In this document: one piece after another, positions 1 through 11,186 of the stretch | Layout: each line of letters begins with the position of its first letter | Position numbering within the stretch: position 1 is the stretch's first letter | Assembly: GCA_003149935.1 (NCBI GenBank) | Contig: QAMH01000006.1 | Span: 358,003 to 422,002 of the forward strand | DNA from: Coriobacteriia bacterium | GTDB lineage: Bacteria > Actinomycetota > Coriobacteriia > Coriobacteriales > QAMH01 | Direction: 5' to 3' | Length of the DNA: 64,000 nucleotides | The notes under the pieces: model-generated | What the model was told of the DNA's origin: nothing | Database searches by the model: none | What the model saw: only the letters and a program-made list of their open reading frames with translations | Made by a program: the position numbers and the translations under genes

Positions 1-709
1 CGATACCACCCGCCGGTGCAAGCGCATGTGCAAGGTCATCGACGATGTATTCGCTCGCGTCATCGGTCACGGGGGCACCCGAGAAGTGGACGCCCACGAC
101 GACGGCACCGCGCTTCATGAGCTTCCAGGTGGCAACGGGGCTATCGATACCGCCTGACATGAGACTCACGACCTTGCCGGCCGTTCCCACGGGCAAGCCG
201 CCAATGCCACGATCGCTACGCGAGAAGACATAGGCACTGCCCTGGATGATCTCGACGTGAACCTTGACGTCCGGGTCCTTCATCTTGACCTTCTTGTCGG
301 GGGCAAAAGCGCACAGATGCGCACCGACGAGCTGGTTGAGTTGCATGGAGTCGATGGGATAATCGGTGTTTGAGCGGCGCGCGACGACCTTGAAAGACTC
401 GAACTCACCGCAATCCATCATCGCAAGCTCAGCGCAAAGGTTATATTCCTCGGGGTCGCGTGCGCAGCGCCAGCCACGTGACACGCGTGCGACGCCGGGA
501 ACCTGCAGCAGAATCCGGGCAGCTGGTTCAAGATCGTCCGCATTTTCGAACACGACGAGAAGATGCCCGGAGATACGGCATATCTCCTTGGTGTCAAAAG
601 CAACGAGCGCCGCCTCCATGTTGCTGAGGAGACGGTGCTCGAAAGAGGCACGATTGCGACCCTTGAGGCCGACCTCGTGATAATGAACGAGGCAGATACG
701 CTCGAACAA
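1..709 (-). CDS. thiI: tRNA 4-thiouridine synthetase ThiI (C-terminus cut by window edge)
   Basis: ThiI adenylates U8 of tRNA and transfers sulfur to it; the same sulfur relay can feed thiamine synthesis. The reading frame is open to the window edge, giving 236 residues. The N-terminal segment HYHEVGLKGRNR (about 9-20) is the ThiI ferredoxin-like/THUMP start. The PP-loop ATP motif SGGIDSP lies at about 185-191, preceded by the family-typical GGLPVGTAGKVV. I chose a TTG start at 707-709 because a perfect AGGAGG sits five bases upstream, overlapping the rpoZ stop; no ATG fits the family start. Sulfur could come from the cysteine desulfurase at 17184. Whether a C-terminal rhodanese domain exists cannot be seen. 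Confidence 0.9.
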   Translation of the reverse strand, partial: MFERICLVHYHEVGLKGRNRASFEHRLLSNMEAALVAFDTKEICRISGHLLVVFENADDLEPAARILLQVPGVARVSRGWRCARDPEEYNLCAELAMMDCGEFESFKVVARRSNTDYPIDSMQLNQLVGAHLCAFAPDKKVKMKDPDVKVHVEIIQGSAYVFSRSDRGIGGLPVGTAGKVVSLMSGGIDSPVATWKLMKRGAVVVGVHFSGAPVTDDASEYIVDDLAHALAPAGGI

Positions 710-718
710 GCGCTCCTC

Positions 719-979
719 CTAGCTCTTGTCGTTCATGAAGGCCGTTTTGTCGTAGGAGACCTCACCACGGGCAATCTCCTCCATGGCAAGAGATAGCGGC
801 TTGCGACCCGCAAACTCGGCGATTTCGCTGACAGACTGCAGAGCGACGGCACGATCGCGCTGGCCACGCATCATGTCGTTGATATCACGCGCACGCTTGG
901 AAGCGATAGCGCAAAGCAGGTACTTGTCTTCGTGGGTCTTATCGAGAAGGGTGTCAATACGTGGTTCGACAATAGACAT
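719..979 (-). CDS. rpoZ: RNA polymerase omega subunit
   Basis: Omega helps assemble and stabilise RNA polymerase by binding beta-prime. The 86-residue product has the family core: IDTLLDKTHEDKYLLC, then ASKRARDIN, then the KPLSLAMEEIARGEVSY tail. The frame extends upstream to a TTG, but the ATG at 979 is preferred: it has GAGGAG ten bases ahead and gives the normal family N-terminus. The gene lies between gmk and thiI. The gmk-rpoZ pairing is common in bacteria and supports the call. A TG-T-TAGAAT promoter-like box inside the end of gmk may give it its own transcript. Confidence 0.93.
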   Translation of the reverse strand: MSIVEPRIDTLLDKTHEDKYLLCAIASKRARDINDMMRGQRDRAVALQSVSEIAEFAGRKPLSLAMEEIARGEVSYDKTAFMNDKS

Positions 980-1022
980 ATGCGGTAAGCTCCTCAAATG
1001 AACGAGTTGTTTTTGAATCGAC

Positions 1023-1574
1023 CTAGCATTCTAACACGCGCGCGAGCTCTTTGGTAGCCCCCTGCACATCATCGTTGACGATGACGTAATCGTACCTATC
1101 CGCAGCCTCCATCTCGCCAGCCGCATTGGCAAGACGCTGAGCGATGACTTCCTCGGATTCGGTCCCGCGGCCACGCAGTCTGCGCTCGAGCTCCTCGATT
1201 GACGGAGGAGCGATGAAAATGAGCTTGGCCTGCGGGATCTTATCGAGCACCTGGAAGGCGCCTTGGACGTCAATCTCGAGCAGGACGGTATCCCCCTTCG
1301 CGAGGTGTTCCTCGATGGGTGCGAGCGGCGTGCCGTAATAGTTGGAATGCACCTTGGCCCACTCGATGAAGCCGTCCTCTTCGATGGTGTTCTCGAACTC
1401 CTCGATGGTGAGAAAATGATAATGCACGCCATCAATCTCGCCCTCGCGGGGCTGACGCGTCGTGGCGGAAACCGACAACACGATGTGAGGGCACTCTTTC
1501 AGCAGTGCGGAGACGAGCGTCCCCTTGCCCGCTCCCGAAGGGCCCGATATGACATAGAGCGTTCCTTGATCCAT
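1023..1574 (-). CDS. gmk: Guanylate kinase
   Basis: Phosphorylates GMP to GDP in the cytosol. The 183-residue protein is full length for the family. The P-loop GPSGAGKG is at residues 11-18, the GMP-binding stretch SVSATTRQPREGEIDGVHY follows at about 34-52, and the lid region RLRGRGTE lies near 130. The gene begins 14 bases after the pyrF stop and is probably on the same transcript as carAB-pyrKDF. That puts a purine kinase at the end of the pyrimidine operon, just before rpoZ. Confidence 0.95.
   Translation of the reverse strand: MDQGTLYVISGPSGAGKGTLVSALLKECPHIVLSVSATTRQPREGEIDGVHYHFLTIEEFENTIEEDGFIEWAKVHSNYYGTPLAPIEEHLAKGDTVLLEIDVQGAFQVLDKIPQAKLIFIAPPSIEELERRLRGRGTESEEVIAQRLANAAGEMEAADRYDYVIVNDDVQGATKELARVLEC
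1028..1036 (-). promoter_or_regulatory. Predicted extended -10 promoter for rpoZ
   Basis: On the minus strand the last gmk codons read TGT-TAGAAT, an extended -10 box (TGn plus TAnnnT) about 50 bases upstream of the rpoZ ATG. TAGAAT recurs directly upstream of several genes in this window. No good -35 was found, so this is inference. Confidence 0.35.
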
Positions 1575-1588
1575 GGATACATCCGTCT

Positions 1589-2317
1589 CTAGTCGAGCTC
1601 GGCGGCAATCTCTTCGAACGCGGCGACGGGGTCTGCCGCACGCGTGATGGGACGACCGATGACAAGATGCGAGGCGCCTGCCGCAAAAGCCTCGGCGGGT
1701 GTGGCAACTCGGCTCTGATCGCCCAACGCAGCGCCCTTGGGCCTGACGCCCGGCGTGATGATAATGGCATCAGGACCGAGGAGCTCCCTCATCTGATTTG
1801 CCTCCATGGGAGAGCACACGATGCCGTCAAGCCCCGCCTCGGACGCAAGCGTGGCGAGACGCTCGACCTGCTCGGCAGGCGACACGTCGATGCCGACGGA
1901 GGCGAGCTGATCGGCGTCCATGCTCGTGAGCACCGTAATCGCACAGAGCGCCGGGGCGTTGTCCTCATGGCCGGCATCGGCAGCGCCCTTGCGTGCGCCG
2001 CGCTCGGCAGATTCGAGCATGAGCTCGCCGCCACTCGCGTGCACGGTGAAGAGGTCTGCACCAGCTTGCGCGATGGAACTGGCAGCACCATAGACCTGAT
2101 GGGGAATATCATGCAGCTTGAGGTCGAGAAAGACCTTGAAGCCGAGCTTGTGCATCGTGTTCACGATGGAGGGGCCGACTGCGTAATACAAGGTCATGCC
2201 GATCTTCACCCACCGGGCATGCCCCGCGAGCTTCTCGCCGAGCACGACGGCCTCATCACCCGAGCAGTCGAGTGCGACGATGATGCGGTCTTTGGCAGCT
2301 TCGCTCTTCCATTCCAT
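1589..2317 (-). CDS. pyrF: Orotidine 5'-phosphate decarboxylase
   Basis: Last step of de novo UMP synthesis, OMP to UMP. The 242-residue product carries the catalytic signature DLKLHDIP at 65-72, an N-terminal RIIVALD strand, and a C-terminal phosphate-binding TPGVRPKG. This fits the shorter bacterial OMPDC group. The upstream ATG of the open frame is rejected; the ATG at 2317 has GGAGG ten bases upstream and starts five bases inside the tail spacing of pyrD, consistent with translational coupling. The order is pyrK-pyrD-pyrF. Confidence 0.95.
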   Translation of the reverse strand: MEWKSEAAKDRIIVALDCSGDEAVVLGEKLAGHARWVKIGMTLYYAVGPSIVNTMHKLGFKVFLDLKLHDIPHQVYGAASSIAQAGADLFTVHASGGELMLESAERGARKGAADAGHEDNAPALCAITVLTSMDADQLASVGIDVSPAEQVERLATLASEAGLDGIVCSPMEANQMRELLGPDAIIITPGVRPKGAALGDQSRVATPAEAFAAGASHLVIGRPITRAADPVAAFEEIAAELD

Positions 2318-2322
2318 ATGCG

Positions 2323-3240
2323 CTATACCTCCAATGCTCCAATGAGCTCGCTTATTCGTGAAACGCCATTTTCCACGCAATATGCAATCATTCCGTCGAG
2401 TACGTGCACGCTCGCAAGCGGGTCGACGAAGTTCGCCGCGCCCACGGCCACCGCCGTCGCACCGGCAAGCATGAACTCGATCGCGTCTTCACCAGACGAG
2501 ATACCTCCCATGCCGATGATGGGAATGTCGACGGCGTTATGCGTCTCCCACACCATGCGTAACGCAACGGGTTTGATGGCGGGGCCAGACAGACCACCTA
2601 CGACACGTGCCAGCTTGGGTTTACGACGCTTGGCATCAATCGCCATGCCAAGCAGGGTGTTGATGAGACTCACCGCATCGGCACCAGCCGACTCGACGGC
2701 CTTGGCGATGACGGTGATGTCGGTAACGTTGGGAGTGAGCTTCACGATGAGGGGACGCCTCGTGCACTGGCGCACGGCTGCGGTCACTTGCGCGGCCTGT
2801 TCCGGGTCGGTGCCGAAGGTCATGCCACCAGCGTCCACGTTGGGACACGAAATGTTCACCTCGTAGGCATCGACGGCAGGCTCATCCTCGAGGCGCTCTA
2901 TGACCTGTACGTACTCGTCGAGCGTATGGCCCGAAACGTTCACGATGACGGCCGTGTCCTGCGTCGCAAGCCACGGCAGTTGGCTCGCGCAGAACTCCTC
3001 GACACCGGGGTTTTGCAGACCGATGGAATTGAGCATGCCGCACGGCGCCTCGGCGATGCGCGGCGTTGCGTTGCCATCCCAGGGCCTGGGCGAGACGCCC
3101 TTCGTCGTAACGGCACCCAGTAACGAGACGTCAAGGAAATCGGCGAATTCCTCGCCATGGCCAAAAGTTCCCGAGGCAACCGTCACGGGGTTCTTCATCG
3201 ACAAGCCGCCAACGTCGACATGCATATCGGGCATGCTCAT
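2323..3240 (-). CDS. pyrD: Dihydroorotate dehydrogenase B, catalytic subunit
   Basis: Oxidises dihydroorotate to orotate using FMN, passing electrons to PyrK and on to NAD+. The 305-residue product has NxSCPN at 129-134 with the class 1B catalytic cysteine Cys132, the VASGTFGHG FMN region near 21-29, and C-terminal GGISSGEDAIE. The ATG at 3240 overlaps the pyrK stop as TGATG. The 65-residue in-frame upstream extension only reads through pyrK and is rejected. Having PyrK next door identifies the heterotetrameric type 1B enzyme. Confidence 0.95.
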   Translation of the reverse strand: MSMPDMHVDVGGLSMKNPVTVASGTFGHGEEFADFLDVSLLGAVTTKGVSPRPWDGNATPRIAEAPCGMLNSIGLQNPGVEEFCASQLPWLATQDTAVIVNVSGHTLDEYVQVIERLEDEPAVDAYEVNISCPNVDAGGMTFGTDPEQAAQVTAAVRQCTRRPLIVKLTPNVTDITVIAKAVESAGADAVSLINTLLGMAIDAKRRKPKLARVVGGLSGPAIKPVALRMVWETHNAVDIPIIGMGGISSGEDAIEFMLAGATAVAVGAANFVDPLASVHVLDGMIAYCVENGVSRISELIGALEV

Positions 3241-4034
3241 CACCAGATCACCTCGCTTGCATCGAAGACGGGGCCATCGACGCAGCAGCGCTTGAGACCG
3301 CCTGTCGTCTCGACAACGCAACCAAGACATGCGCCAACACCGCAGGCCATGAGTCGCTCCATCGAGATCTCGCAGGTCACGCCATGTTCGATGGCGGGAA
3401 GCGCCACGGAACGCTCCATGAGGGGCGGCCCGCACACGGCGACGTAATCGTAGTCATTCGTGGCGAGGAGCTCGTCGGTGACGGCGTTCACGAAGCCCTT
3501 GACGCCCATCGATCCGTCATCGGTTGCGATATAGAGAGCGCCCTGCGATCGGCGCACACTGTCCTCGAACTGTTCCGTGCAGGCGACGCGATCGGCCGTC
3601 GTAGCCCCGATGACGACATCAACACGCGCACCTTGCGCGGCGAGCTCGTCTGCAAGAAGCTTGAGAGCAGGAGTACCCACACCGCCGCAAGCAAGCAACG
3701 CATGCGTTGTACCCGTGGGAACATGCCAGCCGTTACCGATGGGGCCAACAAGATCGACCTCATCACCGATGCCAACATGCGTCAACTGCTCGGTCCCGTC
3801 GCCGACGACCTGATAGCAGATGTCAACGGAACCTGCGTCTACATCGACATCGAAGACGGCAAAGGGCATGCGCAAGAACTGAACCGAAGGCTCGCTTGCA
3901 ACCTTGACTTGAACGAATTGACCGGGATGTGCGGTAGCGGCAATGCGGGGAGCCAGCACGGACAGATGATAGATTCCCTCGGCAATTTGCCTGTTGAAGA
4001 GGACCGGGCCACTCTCTTGAAGCTTCTGGACCAT
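3240..4034 (-). CDS. pyrK: Dihydroorotate dehydrogenase B, electron-transfer subunit
   Basis: Carries FAD and a [2Fe-2S] cluster and relays electrons from PyrD to NAD+. The 264-residue protein has the FAD-binding RMPFAVFD at 55-62 and the NAD-site glycines CGGVGTPALK at 116-125. The cluster cysteines Cys231, 236, 239 and 251 have the 5-3-12 spacing of Bacillus PyrK. It ends overlapping pyrD. A perfect 80-bp palindrome separates it from carB. The Shine-Dalgarno GGAGGG lies rather far (about 12 bases) from the ATG. Confidence 0.93.
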   Translation of the reverse strand: MVQKLQESGPVLFNRQIAEGIYHLSVLAPRIAATAHPGQFVQVKVASEPSVQFLRMPFAVFDVDVDAGSVDICYQVVGDGTEQLTHVGIGDEVDLVGPIGNGWHVPTGTTHALLACGGVGTPALKLLADELAAQGARVDVVIGATTADRVACTEQFEDSVRRSQGALYIATDDGSMGVKGFVNAVTDELLATNDYDYVAVCGPPLMERSVALPAIEHGVTCEISMERLMACGVGACLGCVVETTGGLKRCCVDGPVFDASEVIW

Positions 4035-4136
4035 GCTTTCGCGTTTCCCTCCACGCCTGGTTCAACATGATTTTGTTCATGATAGCGCACTTCTTGCGCA
4101 TATCGCCATTGGCTGCCCCGTCTAGTCGCAGACGTG

Positions 4137-4216
4137 GGGTGAGACACATTGGACAGGTACATCTGTCTCATTTTGCGCAAAATGAGACAGATGTACCTGT
4201 CCAATGTGTCTCACCC
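4137..4216. repeat. Perfect 80-bp palindrome, copy 1
   Basis: The two 40-base arms are exact reverse complements with no loop, centred between 4176 and 4177 (centre TTTTGCGCAAAA). Each arm contains TGAGACACATTGG and ACAGGTACATCTGTCTC. The same arms around a different centre occur at 28186-28271. It lies between carB and pyrK. This is a dispersed palindromic element of unknown class; a REP/RAYT relationship is possible but no transposase is present here. Confidence 0.9.
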
Positions 4217-4229
4217 TGTGCCTCACCGC

Positions 4230-7433
<3,204 letters not shown>

Positions 7434-7467
7434 GTAATGAAACCTTTCAAATCAACTTTCGAACAGG

Positions 7468-7570
7468 TCGCAGCATGGGCGCTTCGCCTCGACGGTCGCT
7501 CCCCGACAGCCCGCTTCGCGGTCTTCACGGCTCGCTCCCTTGGACCTCGGCTTCGCATCCCATGCTGCGA
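7468..7570 (-). repeat. Dispersed structured repeat, copy 1 (103 bp)
   Basis: Bounded by a perfect 12-bp inverted repeat (TCGCAGCATGGG at 7468-7479 with its complement at 7559-7570). Inside, on the minus strand, is a core shared with the repeats at 11923-12030 and 51096-51203, including GACCGCGAAGCGGGCTGTCG. The end stems of the three copies differ in sequence. This copy fills most of the carA-carB spacer. Confidence 0.85.
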
Positions 7571-7601
7571 TCGAGCCTCGGTAAGGCGCTTACTTCGCAA
7601 T

Positions 7602-8849
7602 CTATGCCGTGCTTCGCACGTCTCGCACCTCGATATCCAAATAGTCGCTTCGGCCATCCATCAGGCGGGAGAACGCCTCGAAGAGATACGAAGAATCATG
7701 CGGACCGGGATCTGCCTCCGGATGGTATTGCACCGAGAACACGGGGTGGTCGAGAAACGCCATGCCCTCCGGTGTGCCGTCGTTGAGGTTGACATGCGTA
7801 AGCTGGATACGGCCAAACTCACGCGACTCAACGACGGGCGCGATACGCTGCTCGCTCCAGAACAGCAAGCTTTCGGGATGCTCGGCAAGACCACCCGAAA
7901 GCTCGGGAACGAGCGGTCCGATGCTCTCGAAGACCTGGCCGAAGCCATGGTTCTGCGCCGTGATCTCGACAGCGCCCGTACGCAGGTTCATGACAGGCTG
8001 ATTGCCACCATGATGCCCATACTTGAGCTTCTCGATACGAGCACCGGCGGCAATGGAGAGCATCTGGTGACCGAGGCAGATACCGAAGACCGGAAGCCTC
8101 CCGATAAGCTGGCGGGCAAGCTCGTAGGCCGGCGCAACCGCCTGCGGATCTCCCGGTCCATTGGAGAGAAAGACACCATCGGGATTAAGGGCGAGAACAT
8201 CGTCAAGTGCCGTGTCCCAGGGCACGGCCGTCACGTCGCATCCATGCGTGCGTAGACCATCGAGTATGCCCGTCTTGATGCCACAGTCAAGAGCGACGAC
8301 ATGATGACGACCGGCACCGGAAAGCGACGCGAGCTCATAAGGCTGCTCGCAGGAGACCTCGGCGACGAAGTTGTGCCCGATGATTCCGTCAGATTCCTCA
8401 AGGCGCTTCGCGAGAGCGAGAATGTCATCGCATTCCGTCGAGATAACCGCCTTCATCGCGCCGTGCTCGCGCACGTGCCGCACGAGCTTGCGCGTGTCGA
8501 TACCCTCGATGACAACGATGTCGCGAGCGGCAAGATACGCGGGAAGCGACATCTCCGCACGAAAGTTGCTCGGAGTGTCACACATGGCGCGCACGACGAG
8601 ACCGCGACAAAAACAGCCCCGTGACTGGGCATCGGCTTCGTTGACACCATAGTTGCCGATATGCGGATAGGTCATCGCCACAATCTGGCCTGCGTATGAG
8701 GGATCACTCAGGATTTCCTGGTAACCGCTCATCGAGGTATTGAAGACGATTTCGCCGAAGGCCTCGCCCGCGCATCCGCAGGCATGACCCTCAAAGGTCG
8801 TTCCGTCCTCGAGCATGAGAACGGCTGGCATAGTGCTATGCAATGACAT
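7602..8849 (-). CDS. carA: Carbamoyl-phosphate synthase small (glutaminase) subunit
   Basis: Hydrolyses glutamine and channels ammonia to CarB. The 415-residue protein has the CPSase small-chain domain first (LMLEDGTTFEGHACG near the start). A class I glutamine amidotransferase domain follows, with nucleophile Cys258 in GICLGHQ and HPEADPGPHDS at the C-terminus. Three ATGs are clustered; I chose 8849 because AAGGGAG is six bases upstream, whereas the ATG at 8855 directly abuts it. The Shine-Dalgarno is part of a PyrR-type leader hairpin, so translation is probably repressed by PyrR plus UMP. Confidence 0.95.
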   Translation of the reverse strand: MSLHSTMPAVLMLEDGTTFEGHACGCAGEAFGEIVFNTSMSGYQEILSDPSYAGQIVAMTYPHIGNYGVNEADAQSRGCFCRGLVVRAMCDTPSNFRAEMSLPAYLAARDIVVIEGIDTRKLVRHVREHGAMKAVISTECDDILALAKRLEESDGIIGHNFVAEVSCEQPYELASLSGAGRHHVVALDCGIKTGILDGLRTHGCDVTAVPWDTALDDVLALNPDGVFLSNGPGDPQAVAPAYELARQLIGRLPVFGICLGHQMLSIAAGARIEKLKYGHHGGNQPVMNLRTGAVEITAQNHGFGQVFESIGPLVPELSGGLAEHPESLLFWSEQRIAPVVESREFGRIQLTHVNLNDGTPEGMAFLDHPVFSVQYHPEADPGPHDSSYLFEAFSRLMDGRSDYLDIEVRDVRSTA

Positions 8850-8855
8850 GTCCAT

Positions 8856-8892
8856 CTCCCTTGTCGGTCTCACGGGACCGCTCGTTAAAGGT
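8856..8892 (-). promoter_or_regulatory. PyrR-binding leader element upstream of carA
   Basis: On the minus strand ACCTTTAACGAG is followed by a small hairpin with stem CGGTC/GACCG and loop CCGTGA, then GACAAGGGAG. The loop region reads TCCCGTGAGAC, fitting the PyrR anti-antiterminator loop pattern UCCNGNGAGG except at the last base. It closely resembles the pyrR leader at 11816-11853. The hairpin runs straight into the carA Shine-Dalgarno and no terminator follows, so the likely mode is translational occlusion, as known for actinobacterial pyr genes. Confidence 0.8.
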
Positions 8893-8905
8893 TGTATGAC
8901 CGCAG

Positions 8906-8917
8906 GGAACTATAGCA
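8906..8917 (-). promoter_or_regulatory. Predicted extended -10 promoter of the carAB-pyrKDF unit
   Basis: TGC-TATAGT lies 17 bases before the CCTTTAA that opens the PyrR leader. The pyrR leader has TGC-TAGTAT at almost the same distance (18 bases). The matched arrangement supports both as promoters giving very short leaders. The box overlaps the 3' base of the hairpin at 8915-8938. Confidence 0.5.
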
Positions 8918-8938
8918 CCCGCATCGAAGTGCGGGTGC
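8915..8938 (-). terminator. Hairpin between pyrC and carA (weak terminator or promoter-linked hairpin)
   Basis: GCACCCGCA (8915-8923) pairs perfectly with TGCGGGTGC (8930-8938) around a six-base loop, 28 bases after the pyrC stop. The sequence after the stem on the minus strand is TATAGTTCCC, which has little U-tract. It may end the pyrRBC transcript or only insulate the carA promoter that overlaps it. Confidence 0.5.
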
Positions 8939-8965
8939 ATTTGTTCACATACTTGAAACGAAAAG

Positions 8966-10267
8966 CTAGAAGGTCACGACACCATCTTCCATGCTGGCAT
9001 AACCATCCACGAAGACATCCGTTGGACGTCCTGTGAGTTTCCATCCGAGAAACGCCGAGTTCTTGGAGCGCGAGTAGAAGTCATCGGCCTCGACCACCCA
9101 ATCAAGAGCCGGGTCGATGATGGTGTAGTCAGCCGTAGAGCCCTCGATCAGCTCGACTTGCTCCACGCCAATGAGATTGCGCGGAGCGATGGACGTGACC
9201 TCGACGAGGCGCTGCCAGGACATCTTTCCCGGCAACACGAGCTCGGTGAGCAAAAGTCCCAGCGCCGTCTCGAGACCCGTCGTGCCAAAGGGCGCACGGT
9301 TGAACTCGAGAGCCTTCTCATGAGCGGCATGCGGGGCATGATCGGTGGCGACCATGTCGATGCGCCCGTCGATAAGGGCCTCTTGCAAGGCGAGGTTGTC
9401 CTCCTTCGTGCGCAACGGCGGATTCATCTTGAGGTTCGTGCTATAGCTATCGGCCTTGATGTCGTCCTCGTTCAAGAAGAGGTGATGGGGTGTGACCTCG
9501 CAGGTGACGGGGACACCCTCGGCCTTTGCGCGAGCGACCATGTCGACAGCGCGTGCCGTGGTGAGATGCTGGATATGGACGTGGCAACCCGTGAGGCGCG
9601 CAAGCTCGATATCGCGCATGATCTGCGTTTCCTCGCCTGCGGCAGGCCAACCGGCCAGGCCCAGGCGCGTCGAGGCGACGCCCTCGTTGACCACGCCAGC
9701 GCCGACGATGTCCTCCATCTGGCAGTGGCTCAGCACCGGTGCATCGAACATCTTGGCATAATCGAGCACCTGGCGCATCATGCCGCCGTCCTGGATACCA
9801 TGACCGTCATCGGAAAACGCAACGGCACCGGCGGCGACCATATCGCCCATCTCGGCAAGCTCCTTGCCGGCAAGCCCCTTGGTGCAGGCACCAAGTGGAT
9901 AGATGCGCGTGCGTCCCGGCTCCCAGGCGCCCTTTTCGAGAAGATACTCGATCATGGCGCCCGTATCGATCACGGGATTGGTGTTGGCCATGGGTACGAC
10001 ACCCGTGAACCCGCCATGGGCGGCAGCGCGCATACCGGTGATGATGTCTTCCTTGTACTCCTGGCCCGGATCGCGAAAGTGCACATGCACGTCGACCATG
10101 CCGGGGACGAGGTACTTGCCCGCGCAATCCTTCACGAGAAGCTTTTCGGGCAGTTCGATATCCGTGCCGACGGCAACGACGAGACCATCGCGCACGAGGA
10201 CGTTCGTTACCTCGTCAATCCCGTTTTGCGGATCGATCACATGGGCATCTTTAAGCAGCAGCGCCAT
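8966..10267 (-). CDS. pyrC: Dihydroorotase (class I)
   Basis: Cyclises carbamoyl aspartate to dihydroorotate. The 433-residue amidohydrolase has the metal motif DVHVHFRDPG at 59-68 and the late ATDHAPHAAHEK motif (near residue 300), typical of class I PyrC that associates with PyrB. The frame extends upstream into pyrB, but the ATG at 10267 has GGAGG eight bases ahead and gives the normal start MALLLKDAHVIDP. It overlaps the end of pyrB by 17 bases and is the last gene of pyrR-pyrB-pyrC. Confidence 0.95.
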   Translation of the reverse strand: MALLLKDAHVIDPQNGIDEVTNVLVRDGLVVAVGTDIELPEKLLVKDCAGKYLVPGMVDVHVHFRDPGQEYKEDIITGMRAAAHGGFTGVVPMANTNPVIDTGAMIEYLLEKGAWEPGRTRIYPLGACTKGLAGKELAEMGDMVAAGAVAFSDDGHGIQDGGMMRQVLDYAKMFDAPVLSHCQMEDIVGAGVVNEGVASTRLGLAGWPAAGEETQIMRDIELARLTGCHVHIQHLTTARAVDMVARAKAEGVPVTCEVTPHHLFLNEDDIKADSYSTNLKMNPPLRTKEDNLALQEALIDGRIDMVATDHAPHAAHEKALEFNRAPFGTTGLETALGLLLTELVLPGKMSWQRLVEVTSIAPRNLIGVEQVELIEGSTADYTIIDPALDWVVEADDFYSRSKNSAFLGWKLTGRPTDVFVDGYASMEDGVVTF

Positions 10268-11186
10268 TGTCTTCGCCTCCAAGCAGTAGGTACATGACAG
10301 CCATGCGCACGGCAACTCCCGAATTAACCTGGTCGAGAATCACGGCACGGTCGGAATCGGCGGCATCTTGCGAAAGCTCGACGCCACGGTTGATGGGGCC
10401 CGGGTGCATGATGATCGCATCGTCCCTCATCGCGTCCATACGTGCGAGATTGATGCCGTAGAGCATCGCGTACTCCCGTAGCGATGGTAACGCGGCGGAC
10501 TCGAGGCGCTCTTGCTGGATGCGCAGCATGTAGACGACGTCGAGCTCCGGCAAAACGTCATCGAGCGTATAGGAGCAACGCGCTCCCAGGACATCAGGGC
10601 GTGCCGGCATGAGCGTGGGCGGCCCGATTACGATGGGTTCAGCCCCCATGATCTTGAGCAGCGGAACGAGCGAGCCGACGACACGGGAATGCGCGATGTC
10701 ACCCACGATGCCGACCTTGAGGCCGTCGATGTGGCCAAGCGTCTCGCGAATCGTGAAGGCGTCGAGCAGCGCCTGGGTGGGGTGCTGGTGTTTGCCATCG
10801 CCGCCGTTGACCACATGGGTGCCCATGTGCTGGGTCAGGATGCGCGGGGCCCCCTCCTGCTTGCTGCGCACGACGATGAGGTCGCAGTTCATGGCGTCGA
10901 GCGTCTCGGCCGTGTCGGCCAGAGTCTCACCTTTAGTGGTCGAGGAGCTCGATGCCGAGAAGTTGATGACATCGCCCGAAAGACGCTTGCCGGCGATCTC
11001 GAAGCTCGTGCGCGTGCGCGTCGAGGGTTCGAGGAAGAGGTTGATGATGGTTCGACCGCGCAACGTGGGGAGCTTCTTGATTGTGCGGTCGTTGACCTCC
11101 TTGAAGCTCTTTGCCGTGTCGAGGATCTCGATTATCTCATCTGCGGAGTATTCGTCGATATCGATGAGGTGCTTGTGCTGCAACAT
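10251..11186 (-). CDS. pyrB: Aspartate carbamoyltransferase catalytic chain
   Basis: Condenses carbamoyl phosphate with aspartate. The 311-residue protein has the carbamoyl-phosphate site FLEPSTRTRTSFE at 51-63, the HQHPTQALLDAFTI motif around 135-150, and HPGPINRGVE near 267. There is no pyrI regulatory gene, in keeping with PyrR-type control. The start ATG overlaps the pyrR stop in TGATG, so translation should be coupled to pyrR, which is itself controlled by the leader hairpin. Confidence 0.96.
   Translation of the reverse strand: MLQHKHLIDIDEYSADEIIEILDTAKSFKEVNDRTIKKLPTLRGRTIINLFLEPSTRTRTSFEIAGKRLSGDVINFSASSSSTTKGETLADTAETLDAMNCDLIVVRSKQEGAPRILTQHMGTHVVNGGDGKHQHPTQALLDAFTIRETLGHIDGLKVGIVGDIAHSRVVGSLVPLLKIMGAEPIVIGPPTLMPARPDVLGARCSYTLDDVLPELDVVYMLRIQQERLESAALPSLREYAMLYGINLARMDAMRDDAIIMHPGPINRGVELSQDAADSDRAVILDQVNSGVAVRMAVMYLLLGGEDNGAAA

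Noticed and set aside
418..651. A 77-codon minus-strand frame at the left edge
   Set aside because: Out of frame with the clear ThiI reading that has THUMP and PP-loop motifs.
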